A model generated the notes under the pieces. The model worked only from the letters and a program-made list of their open reading frames with translations, did not search any database and was not told where the DNA came from. A stretch of DNA of 25,477 bases from Gammaproteobacteria bacterium (lineage in GTDB: Bacteria; Pseudomonadota; Gammaproteobacteria; Steroidobacterales; Steroidobacteraceae): assembly GCA_028293725.1 (NCBI GenBank), contig JAQGOE010000113.1:1-25477 (forward strand), in the 5' to 3' direction. Position numbers and translations under genes: made by a program. Positions 16,213 to 22,978 of this stretch are shown piece by piece; the stretch's first letter is position 1, and each line of letters starts with the position of its first letter.

Positions 16213-17235
16213 ATGAACCGTACCGAGCTCGCACGCATCGCCAACGCGATGGTCGCGAAGAATAAAGGCATCCTGGCGGCGGACGAAAGCACGGGCACCA
16301 TCAAAAAACGCTTCGATGCCATCAAGCTCGATTCCACCGAAGAGCATCGCCGCCTGTACCGCGAAATGTTGTTTACGGCGCCCGGGGCTGCCGACTCCAT
16401 CAGCGGCGTCATTCTTTATGATGAGACCATCCGGCAGAAAACCAAGGATGGCACGCCGTTCCCGGAATACCTGACCAAGCTGGGCATTATCCCTGGCATC
16501 AAAGTCGACCTCGGCGCGAAGCCGCTGGCCGGCTTCCCGAACGAGACCATCACTGAAGGTCTCGACGGACTGCGCGAGCGCTTCGTGGAGTACTTCAAGC
16601 TCGGAGCCCGCTTCGCGAAGTGGCGCGCCGTCATCGACATCGGTGATGGCATTCCGACACCGTTCGCGATCGAGGCGAATGCGCACGCGCTGGCGCGTTA
16701 TGCGGCCCTCGCGCAGGAAAATGGCATCGTCCCCATCGTCGAGCCGGAAGTGCTCATGGACGGAGGACACTCGATCGAGCGTTGTGAGGAAGTGACGGAC
16801 GCTACGCTGAAAGCGGTGTTCGACGCTCTCGCCGATCATAAAATCTATCTCGAGGGCATGATCCTGAAGCCCAACATGATCATCTCCGGAAAGAAGGCCA
16901 CGAATCGGGCCCCTCCGCAGGTGGTCGCCGAATCCACGGTGCGCTGTCTGAAGCGCCACGTGCCGCCCGCGGTCCCTGGCATCGCCTTTCTGTCGGGCGG
17001 ACAGTCGTCCACCGAGGCGACGCTGCATCTTTCTCTGATGAATAAGCTGGGTCCGCTGCCCTGGAATCTGACGTTCAGCTACGGCAGGGCGCTGCAAGAC
17101 ACCGCGCTAAAGGCGTGGGGCGGTACTCCCGCCAACTTCGCGGCCGGGCAGAACGAGTTCGCCAGGCGTGCCAAGCTCAACGGCCTGGCGACGACGGGAC
17201 GCTACTCCGCCGATCAGGAGACGCAGGCTGCCTGA
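16213..17235 (+). CDS. fba: Class I fructose-bisphosphate aldolase (eukaryote-type)
   Basis: This enzyme cleaves fructose 1,6-bisphosphate to glyceraldehyde 3-phosphate and dihydroxyacetone phosphate through a lysine Schiff base, without metal. The 340-residue product resembles animal and plant aldolases: KGILAADESTGTIKKRF near residue 17, EEHRRLYREMLF, IGDGIPTPFAIEANAHALARYA, PIVEPEVLMDGGH, the Schiff-base lysine K219 in LEGMILKPNMI, and FLSGGQSSTEAT. Most gammaproteobacteria use a class II metal enzyme, so the class is worth noting. ATG at 16213 is chosen from GGAGGA at 16200-16205, 7 bases upstream; earlier in-frame ATGs at 16165 and 16195 lack such a site. Its stop codon is the loop of a perfect hairpin, and mlaF begins 15 bases later. 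Confidence 0.95.
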   Translation: MNRTELARIANAMVAKNKGILAADESTGTIKKRFDAIKLDSTEEHRRLYREMLFTAPGAADSISGVILYDETIRQKTKDGTPFPEYLTKLGIIPGIKVDLGAKPLAGFPNETITEGLDGLRERFVEYFKLGARFAKWRAVIDIGDGIPTPFAIEANAHALARYAALAQENGIVPIVEPEVLMDGGHSIERCEEVTDATLKAVFDALADHKIYLEGMILKPNMIISGKKATNRAPPQVVAESTVRCLKRHVPPAVPGIAFLSGGQSSTEATLHLSLMNKLGPLPWNLTFSYGRALQDTALKAWGGTPANFAAGQNEFARRAKLNGLATTGRYSADQETQAA

Positions 17236-17243
17236 GGCAGCCT
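17225..17243 (+). other. Perfect hairpin with the fba stop codon as its loop
   Basis: AGGCTGCC (17225-17232) and GGCAGCCT (17236-17243) pair over 8 bp, and the 3-base loop is the TGA stop codon of fba. No T-run follows. It lies between fba and the mlaF start codon and could act as a partial terminator, an mRNA end barrier or a translation signal. Function is not known. Confidence 0.6.
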
Positions 17244-17250
17244 CGAACAC

Positions 17251-18099
17251 GTGACAAGCTCCGAACCCCCCAATCCCGCGTCCCCGGGGTCGCCCGATGA
17301 TGCGGTGGTCGCCGTGCGCGACGTGCATTACGCCGTCGACAATCGGCCCATATTCTCCGGGGTGAGCCTGATTGCGCGCCGTGGCCGGATCACGGCCATC
17401 ATGGGGCCGAGCGGCACCGGCAAGACCACGCTGCTGAAGCTCATCACGGCGCAGATCCAACCCGACCAGGGCCAGGTGCTGGTGTTTGGTCAGGATCTCG
17501 CGCGGTTGCAGAGCCACGAAACCTACGCCGTCCGCAAGCGCATGGGCATGTTGTTTCAAAACGGCGCGCTGCTAACGGACATGAACGTGTTCGAGAATGT
17601 CGCGTTTCCCGTGCGCGAGCACACCGACCTGCCCGAGCCCCTCGTGCGCCTGCTGGTGCTGGCAAAGCTGGAGGCGGTTGGCTTGCGCGGTGCGGCCGAG
17701 CTGATGCCCGCCGAGCTTTCCGGCGGCATGGCGCGCCGCGTGGCATTGGCACGCGCGATCGTCATGGACCCCGAAGTTCTCATCTACGACGAGCCGTTCG
17801 TCGGTCTCGATCCGATCTCGCTCGGCTTCATCCTGCGACTCATCAAACAGATGAATGTCGCGTTGGGTATTACCAGCATCGTGGTCTCGCACGATGTACA
17901 GGAGCTATCATCGATCGCGGATGAAAGTTACCTGTTGTCGGATGGTAAGGTAGAGGCCTCCGGAACACCGAAGGAGTTGCTGGCAAGCGGCAATCCGGCC
18001 GTGCGCCAGTTCATGACCGGCAGCGCGGAAGGACCGGTGCGCTTCCAGTATCCAGCGCCTGACTACACAACGCAGCTGCTCTCGGTGGAGGAAAGTTGA
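17251..18099 (+). CDS. mlaF: Phospholipid transport ATP-binding protein MlaF
   Basis: MlaF is the ATPase of the inner-membrane MlaFEDB complex, which moves phospholipids between the inner membrane and periplasmic MlaC. The 282-residue product has Walker A GPSGTGKTT at residues 52-60, the Q-loop MLFQNGALLTDMNVFENVAFPVREH typical of MlaF, the signature LSGGMARRVALARA, Walker B VLIYDEPFVGLDPI and the H-loop IVVSHDVQEL. The start GTG at 17251 has no clear Shine-Dalgarno sequence and gives an N-terminal tail of about 17 residues before the ABC fold; the C-terminal tail (RFQYPAPDYTTQLL) fits MlaF. It overlaps mlaE by 4 bases (TTGA). First gene of mlaFEDCB. Confidence 0.95.
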   Translation: MTSSEPPNPASPGSPDDAVVAVRDVHYAVDNRPIFSGVSLIARRGRITAIMGPSGTGKTTLLKLITAQIQPDQGQVLVFGQDLARLQSHETYAVRKRMGMLFQNGALLTDMNVFENVAFPVREHTDLPEPLVRLLVLAKLEAVGLRGAAELMPAELSGGMARRVALARAIVMDPEVLIYDEPFVGLDPISLGFILRLIKQMNVALGITSIVVSHDVQELSSIADESYLLSDGKVEASGTPKELLASGNPAVRQFMTGSAEGPVRFQYPAPDYTTQLLSVEES

Positions 18100-18860
18100 G
18101 CAACGGAAAGCACCACGACATCCTGTTGCAGGGTGTGCGCAAGTTCGGCTCGAGCGCGGTCTTTCTGGTGCAGCTTCTCGTTCAATGCGTGCCGGCGTTC
18201 GCACGTCCGCGGCTGATCGTCTACCAGGTCTACAACACCGGGGCCCGCTCGCTGATCATCATCATGCTCGCGGGCCTGTTCGTCGGCATGGTGCTGGCCC
18301 TGCAGGGCTACAACCTGTTGCAGCGATTCGGCTCCGCGGAGGCGCTGGGCTCCGCCGCTGCGATCGGCCTGTTGAAGGAACTGGGTCCCGTGGTGACGGC
18401 GCTGTTGTTTGCCGGCCGCGCCGGCACCGCGCTCACGTCCGAAATCGGCCTCATGCGCGCCACGGACCAGCTGGTGGCGATGGAAATCATGGCGGTCGAT
18501 CCGTTGCGTTACGTTGCCGCGCCGCGCTTCATCGGTGGGGTGATCGCGATGCCGCTGCTCGCGGCGATCTTCAGTGTCGTCGGCTTGTATGGCGCACAGC
18601 TCGTGGGCGTGCAGTTCCTGGGAGTCGACCAGGGTGCGTTCTGGTCGCAAATGCAGGGTGCCGTCAGTTGGCATGACGTCAACCAGGGCTTCGTCAAAAG
18701 TATTGTTTTCGGGGTGGCCACCAGTCTCATCGCGGTGAACGAGGGATACCACGCCGAGCCTACCGCCGCCGGAGTGGGTCTCGCCACGACACGCACCGTG
18801 GTTGCTTCGTCCGTGCTCACGCTGTTGCTGGACTACGTCCTGACCGCGGCGTTCTTGTAA
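18096..18860 (+). CDS. mlaE: Phospholipid transport permease MlaE
   Basis: MlaE is the integral membrane subunit of the MlaFEDB lipid transporter. The 254-residue product shows hydrophobic segments at about residues 52-70, 95-108, 145-172, 201-214 and 234-254, and the family core ELGPVVTALLFAGRAGTALTSEIGLMRATDQLVAMEIMAVDP. It starts at TTG 18096, overlapping the mlaF stop as TTGA; GGAGGA at 18087-18092 is very close (3 bases), and no other suitable start lies before the core. mlaD follows after 12 bases. Confidence 0.95.
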   Translation: MSNGKHHDILLQGVRKFGSSAVFLVQLLVQCVPAFARPRLIVYQVYNTGARSLIIIMLAGLFVGMVLALQGYNLLQRFGSAEALGSAAAIGLLKELGPVVTALLFAGRAGTALTSEIGLMRATDQLVAMEIMAVDPLRYVAAPRFIGGVIAMPLLAAIFSVVGLYGAQLVGVQFLGVDQGAFWSQMQGAVSWHDVNQGFVKSIVFGVATSLIAVNEGYHAEPTAAGVGLATTRTVVASSVLTLLLDYVLTAAFL

Positions 18861-18872
18861 GAGGATCGTTAC

Positions 18873-19424
18873 ATGCAATCGAATCGCACCCTCGAGCTCG
18901 GCACCGGGTTGTTCGTGCTGCTGGGCTTTGTGGCCCTGTTCTTCCTGGCCACCCAACTGCCCTCGGCCGGCTTGAAGTTGAGCACCGCCAAGCGCGGCTA
19001 TCACGTCACCGCCAATTTCGACAATATCGGGGATCTCAAGGTGGGCTCACCCGTTACCATGTCAGGCGTGAGCGTTGGCGAGGTGGAATCGATCCGCTTC
19101 GACTCGAAGGTCTACCAGGCGGTGGTGGGGTTGCGGATCGACCCGCAGTACAACAGTATTCCGGACGACAGCTTCGCCAGCATCCAGACACAGGGGTTAC
19201 TCGGAGGGAAGTATGTCGGATTGAGCCCCGGTGGCTCCGACACTTACCTGAAGAACGGTGCCCATATCGACCAGACGCAGTCGGCTATTGTGCTCGAGAG
19301 CCTCATCAACAAGTTGTTCGCGAACTTCGCCAGCAAAGCGGGCGGTGGCGACAGTCAGAGTCCGAGCCCGAGTCAGAGCCCGCCGGCTGACGCGACGCCC
19401 AAGAAACAGGAGTCCAAGAAATGA
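18873..19424 (+). CDS. mlaD: Phospholipid transport MCE protein MlaD
   Basis: MlaD forms the hexameric MCE ring of the inner-membrane complex and passes lipids to or from MlaC. The 183-residue product has one N-terminal membrane anchor (about residues 10-28, GTGLFVLLGFVALFFLATQ), then a single MCE domain at about 40-118 (VTANFDNIGDLKVGSPVTMSGV, ending IQTQGLLGGKYVGLSPG). The C-terminal helix region IVLESLINKLFANFASKAG follows, and the tail is a low-complexity Ser/Pro/Gln/Lys stretch (SQSPSPSQSPP). GAGGAT at 18861-18866 is the ribosome binding site. It overlaps mlaC by 4 bases (ATGA). Confidence 0.95.
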   Translation: MQSNRTLELGTGLFVLLGFVALFFLATQLPSAGLKLSTAKRGYHVTANFDNIGDLKVGSPVTMSGVSVGEVESIRFDSKVYQAVVGLRIDPQYNSIPDDSFASIQTQGLLGGKYVGLSPGGSDTYLKNGAHIDQTQSAIVLESLINKLFANFASKAGGGDSQSPSPSQSPPADATPKKQESKK

Positions 19425-20116
19425 GCATTGCATCGCGGCGCCTGGGCGCCATCCTGCTGACCGCCGCTGTGTCGGCGTCCGGTGCGCCACTGCTCTACGC
19501 GCAGGCGCCAGCGGCCCCGGCAGCGGCCGCTTCGCAGAGTGCGCTCGGCCCATCGGATGTTGTGAAGACGGCCGCTGAAGGGATGCTCCATGACCTCGAC
19601 GCTAACCGCGCCGAATACAAAAAGGACCCCGCGAAGGTCAACGCGCTCGTCGACAAGTACCTGTTGCCGAACTTCGATGTCGAGACCTCCGCTCGTGCCG
19701 TTCTGGGCCTGCACTGGCGGACGGCCACACCGGAGCAGCGCAAGCGCTTCGTCGATGCGTTCTATCACTCGCTCCTCAGTAACTACGGCGCTGCATTGAG
19801 CGAGTTCACGTCGGACAAATTGAAGATCTACCCGACGAATGTTGATCCGGGCGCTGACCGCGCCACCGTACGCACGGAGGTAAAGCGCGACAACGGCGAT
19901 CGCATCGCCGTGAACTACTCGATGCGTAAGACCCCGCAGGGTTGGAAGGCTGTTGATGTGAACATCGATGGCATCAGCTACGTGAAGAGTTACCACGACG
20001 ATTTCGGTGCACAGATCGATCAGCAGGGCATAGATGCCGTGATCTCGCGACTTGAGAAGGGCGAGAAGCCGGGCGAAATCAGCAAGACCACGGCCGGCGG
20101 GAAGGCGTCGTCATGA
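19421..20116 (+). CDS. mlaC: Periplasmic phospholipid carrier MlaC
   Basis: MlaC is the soluble lipid-binding shuttle between MlaA in the outer membrane and MlaFEDB. The 231-residue product has a signal peptide (SRRLGAILLTAAVSASGAPLLYA, likely cut after AQA or YA near residue 28-30), an alanine/proline-rich linker, and the MlaC/Ttg2D fold (LVDKYLLPNFDVETSARAVLGLHW, TPEQRKRFVDAFYHSLLSNYG, WKAVDVNIDGISYVKSYHDDFG). It starts at ATG 19421 within an ATGA overlap with mlaD; CAGGAG lies about 9 bases ahead. It overlaps mlaB by 4 bases. Confidence 0.95.
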   Translation: MSIASRRLGAILLTAAVSASGAPLLYAQAPAAPAAAASQSALGPSDVVKTAAEGMLHDLDANRAEYKKDPAKVNALVDKYLLPNFDVETSARAVLGLHWRTATPEQRKRFVDAFYHSLLSNYGAALSEFTSDKLKIYPTNVDPGADRATVRTEVKRDNGDRIAVNYSMRKTPQGWKAVDVNIDGISYVKSYHDDFGAQIDQQGIDAVISRLEKGEKPGEISKTTAGGKASS

Positions 20117-20481
20117 GCACGGTGCTGACTCGATCTCGGTCTCGGGCGCCAGCGCCGGACCGATCCTCGGGCTCGACGGCGTTCGAGATCGTCGCCGGGG
20201 ATGATGGCCGCTCGCACGTGCGCGGCTCTCTGACATTCGTGACCGCGCGCCGAGCGAGAGAGGAAGGCTTGAACAAGTTCAGGGGATGCGCCGCACGCTC
20301 CTGCGAGGTCGATTGCAGCGGCATCACAGCTTCAGACAGTGCCGGCTTGACGGTGCTGCTCGACTGGCTGGCCCGGGCGAAACGGGATGGTCGGTCGTTG
20401 CGTTACGTGAATCTGCCGGCAGGCCTGCTCGCGATCGCAAAGATCAGCGAAGTCGCCGAGCTGCTGCAAACGGGGGTCTGA
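20113..20481 (+). CDS. mlaB: STAS-domain protein MlaB
   Basis: MlaB is the cytoplasmic STAS subunit that stabilises and activates MlaF. The 122-residue product has an N-terminal tail of about 20 residues and then the STAS fold: HVRGSLTFVTARRAREEGLNKF, CEVDCSGITASDSAGLTVLLDWLARA, LRYVNLPAGLLAIAKISEVAELL. The DSAGLT loop with S76 is the place of the conserved functional Ser/Thr of STAS proteins. It is longer than E. coli MlaB (97) because of the basic N-terminus. It overlaps mlaC as ATGA, and its TGA stop forms the loop of a perfect 9-bp hairpin. Confidence 0.92.
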   Translation: MSTVLTRSRSRAPAPDRSSGSTAFEIVAGDDGRSHVRGSLTFVTARRAREEGLNKFRGCAARSCEVDCSGITASDSAGLTVLLDWLARAKRDGRSLRYVNLPAGLLAIAKISEVAELLQTGV

Positions 20482-20490
20482 GACCCCCGT
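20470..20490. terminator. Shared terminator-like hairpin between mlaB and mlaA
   Basis: ACGGGGGTC (20470-20478) and GACCCCCGT (20482-20490) form a perfect GC-rich 9-bp stem; the loop is the TGA stop codon of mlaB. The two operons converge here with 21 bases between stops. On the minus strand the stem is followed by TTTG (counting the last stem T), a short T-run that fits a weak intrinsic terminator for mlaA; on the plus strand there is no T-run. Confidence 0.6.
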
Positions 20491-20502
20491 CTCGACGCGC
20501 CG

Positions 20503-21276
20503 TCACTTGGGCGGAGGCGCCGACTCCGTTTCTTCCTTGGTAGCCTCATCCAACAGCTTGTCGGCGTCGCTTTCATTGCTGTTGTCGGGCGACTGCCCGC
20601 CGCTCGACAGGAAGTCGCGTCGCTGCAGGTACGCGTTCTTCATGAACAGGTACGGGTCGTAGGCGCTGTCCAACGTCGCGTCCAGGCTCAACAGGCGATA
20701 GCGCGCATCGAGAAGATTCAGGCCCCACAACCCGTAGTGGACCTCCCAGTAGTGGGTGATGTAGTTCGCCGGATTCCCGTACGAAGACGGAATCCTTGCC
20801 AGGCCGTCACGTACGTCGGACGGCCCCAGAAACGGGATGACCACGTAAGGGCCTTTTCCGGCGCCCCACTGAGCCAGCGTCAGTCCCAAGTCGTTGGTGT
20901 TCTTCTGCAGACCCGCTGACGAGGCTGGATCCAGCACGCCGCCTATCCCTAAGGTCGAATTCATCAGCAGGCGGCCGGTGTCTTTGCCGGCCAGCGTGAA
21001 TTTCGCCTGCAGCAGGTCGTTCACAATGACGAGCGGGTATTGCAGGTTGTCGAAGAAGTTACTGACACCGGTGCGGAAGAAGTCCGGCGTGACTTTCTGG
21101 TAGCCACGCGCAAGGGGCCTCAAAACAGCCTTGTCGACCTTGTCATTGAACTTGTAGGTGGTGCGATTCATGCGCTCCCAGGGATCGCGGGGATCCTTCT
21201 TGGCAGGTGGCGCGGCACAGCCCAACAAGGTGAGCAGCAATAAGGACGCGGCGGTGACCCGGAGTGTTGTCTGCAT
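20503..21276 (-). CDS. mlaA: Outer-membrane lipoprotein MlaA (VacJ)
   Basis: MlaA removes phospholipids from the outer leaflet of the outer membrane, working with a porin and handing lipids to MlaC. The 257-residue product is a lipoprotein with signal peptide and lipobox LLGC (acylated C20). The family core follows: DPWERMNRTTYKFNDKVDKAVLRPLARGYQKVTP, FFDNLQYPLVIVNDLLQAKF, RLLMNSTLGIGGVLDPAS, DLGLTLAQWGAGKGPYVVIPFLGPSDVRDG. The C-terminus is acidic (NSNESDADKLLDEATKEETES). It is convergent with mlaB and lies 86 bases downstream of bepA. Confidence 0.96.
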   Translation of the reverse strand: MQTTLRVTAASLLLLTLLGCAAPPAKKDPRDPWERMNRTTYKFNDKVDKAVLRPLARGYQKVTPDFFRTGVSNFFDNLQYPLVIVNDLLQAKFTLAGKDTGRLLMNSTLGIGGVLDPASSAGLQKNTNDLGLTLAQWGAGKGPYVVIPFLGPSDVRDGLARIPSSYGNPANYITHYWEVHYGLWGLNLLDARYRLLSLDATLDSAYDPYLFMKNAYLQRRDFLSSGGQSPDNSNESDADKLLDEATKEETESAPPPK

Positions 21277-21309
21277 GGGGAGGTAAGCGACCTGAAGGAG
21301 CTGAAAGGG

Positions 21310-21315
21310 ATTGTA
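21310..21315 (-). promoter_or_regulatory. Possible -10 box for mlaA
   Basis: TACAAT on the minus strand (5/6 match) lies 33 bases before the mlaA ATG in the 86-base gap after bepA. No good -35 box is seen 16-18 bases upstream. mlaA may be read from here, from the upstream operon, or both. Confidence 0.3.
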
Positions 21316-21362
21316 GCAGCCGCGGCCGGGCGCGGGCTTGTACGCGTGAGCTGCTGCGTATC

Positions 21363-22919
21363 TTACGGCCCGACGATGCTGGTTTTGCGTAATTTCGCCA
21401 TCGCGAGGTACTCGCGCACCTCGTCCAGGCGTGCCTGGTAGCGCTGCCGCTGGATCGAGCTCAGGTTGGGGGCCTGCAGGGCGAGTTGATATTGGGTGGC
21501 GGCCAGCGGCAGATTGCCCCCGGAGAGCTGATATTCACCCATGTAGTAATAGGCGTCACCCGCATCCCCAGCGGCGCTGGCCGCGTTGGCGGTGAGTCGG
21601 ATCTGCTCGGGTGTCGGCGGCACGTTGTTGAAAAGATCCAGCAACACAGCGTGTGCTTCTTTCGCATTGCCGGCCGCGATGAGCGATTCGGCATAGCGCA
21701 CCGTCACGGGAACATTGCGCGGGAATAATTTCACCGCGTGTTTAAATGTGCCCAGGGCGTCGTTCGTCTGCCCGGCCTTGACCTCCGCCTGTCCCAGCGC
21801 GGAGTGCAGCATGATGAGGCCCTCGTGCTCCTTGGTGAGCTCGAAAAGAATCTTCTCGGCTTCGACGGACCTGTTGTCCGCCATCAGCGCCAGGGCCTCC
21901 CCGTAGCGGGTGGCCATGTCGTTCGGAGTTTTCGTGAGCCTCTGCGCGTAGACCTTCTCGATGTCAGTGTCACCGGGCGCCGTCAACACTCGAACACGCT
22001 CGCGGACGAGCGCGTAGCTCAGTGAGTCCTTCGCCTTGCGCGGCGGGAACTGCGCCGCGCGGCTGCGGGCTTCCGCGATACGATCTGTCGTCACCGGGTG
22101 GTCGACCAGCATCTGCGGGATGTAAGTCGCGGCGAGGCCTTCCTGCCTGGAGAGAACCTCGAAGAAATTACCCATGGCCTGCGTGTCGAACCCGGCGCCC
22201 GCGAGATAGCCGATGCCGACGCGGTCGGCTTCCGACTCTTCGTCACGCGTGAAATTGATCTGCTGTTGAACGGCGAGGCCCTGCGCGGCAGCGATGCCGC
22301 CTTCGACAGCCTGCCCGCCGCCGTGACCCACGGCGCCGATCAGAATGGCGGCCAGCATGGCGGCCATCGTCGTAATGGATTGGCGACTCTGCGCTTGGAT
22401 AGATCGGGCGATATGGTGTTGGGTGACGTGCGCGATCTCGTGGCCCAGGACGCTCGCCAACTCCGACTCGCTGTTGGTAGCGAGGATGAGGCCGTAGTTG
22501 ATGAAGACGAAGCCGCCGGGTACTGCGAACGCGTTGATGACAGAGTCCTTCACTACGAAGAACTGGAAGCCCTGTGCGCCGTCCGGACTCTGCGCGGCGA
22601 GGCGGTCGCCGATCGAATTCACGTACTCGCTGAGCTCAGGGTCTTCGAGGAGGGCGTTCTGATCGCGCAGCTGCTGCACGATCATGTAGCCGAGCTGGCG
22701 CTCGTCCTCATGCGAAATGATGGCGGCTTCCGGGCTGCCGAGGTCGGGCAGGCCGTTCGCCACACCCCCCGGCGAGTCGCCACTCAGGGGTACCTGCGGC
22801 GCGGCGGCATCGAGCTGCGTTTGAGGGGGCGGCTTAACAGGCTCAACCGCCGCGGCAACCGTCGTGAAGAGGGCGCCGGCGATCAGCAGCAGCAGAATTG
22901 GACGATGCATGGTTCGCAT
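21363..22919 (-). CDS. bepA: Periplasmic M48 metalloprotease/chaperone of the BepA family
   Basis: BepA assists or degrades outer-membrane assembly substrates such as LptD and BamA. The 518-residue product has a signal peptide (PILLLLIAGALFTTVAAA), then an M48 zinc protease domain with HEIAH (H160, E161, H164) and the third ligand E228 in the ExxxD motif (EESEAD). The GFVFINYGLILATNSESELASVLG segment before the HExxH is typical. The C-terminal half from about residue 320 is helical with TPR-like repeats (EGLIMLHSALGQAEVKAGQTNDALGTFKHAVKLFPRN and further). It starts at ATG 22919, with GGAAG about 10 bases upstream; ATG 22910 is possible. It lies 59 bases after phoH and upstream of mlaA on the same strand. 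Confidence 0.92.
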   Translation of the reverse strand: MRTMHRPILLLLIAGALFTTVAAAVEPVKPPPQTQLDAAAPQVPLSGDSPGGVANGLPDLGSPEAAIISHEDERQLGYMIVQQLRDQNALLEDPELSEYVNSIGDRLAAQSPDGAQGFQFFVVKDSVINAFAVPGGFVFINYGLILATNSESELASVLGHEIAHVTQHHIARSIQAQSRQSITTMAAMLAAILIGAVGHGGGQAVEGGIAAAQGLAVQQQINFTRDEESEADRVGIGYLAGAGFDTQAMGNFFEVLSRQEGLAATYIPQMLVDHPVTTDRIAEARSRAAQFPPRKAKDSLSYALVRERVRVLTAPGDTDIEKVYAQRLTKTPNDMATRYGEALALMADNRSVEAEKILFELTKEHEGLIMLHSALGQAEVKAGQTNDALGTFKHAVKLFPRNVPVTVRYAESLIAAGNAKEAHAVLLDLFNNVPPTPEQIRLTANAASAAGDAGDAYYYMGEYQLSGGNLPLAATQYQLALQAPNLSSIQRQRYQARLDEVREYLAMAKLRKTSIVGP

Positions 22920-22978
22920 TCGACCGTGGCTTCCAGGCTCAGTTTCCCTACGTTTACAGAAACTTACAAAACAGACGA

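Noticed and set aside
16069..17097. A 342-codon minus-strand open frame opposite fba
   Set aside because: fba has strong motifs and a strong ribosome binding site on the plus strand; the antisense product resembles no family.
18063..19004. A 313-codon minus-strand open frame opposite mlaE
   Set aside because: Gln/His/Arg-rich shadow translation of a membrane protein gene with no domain.
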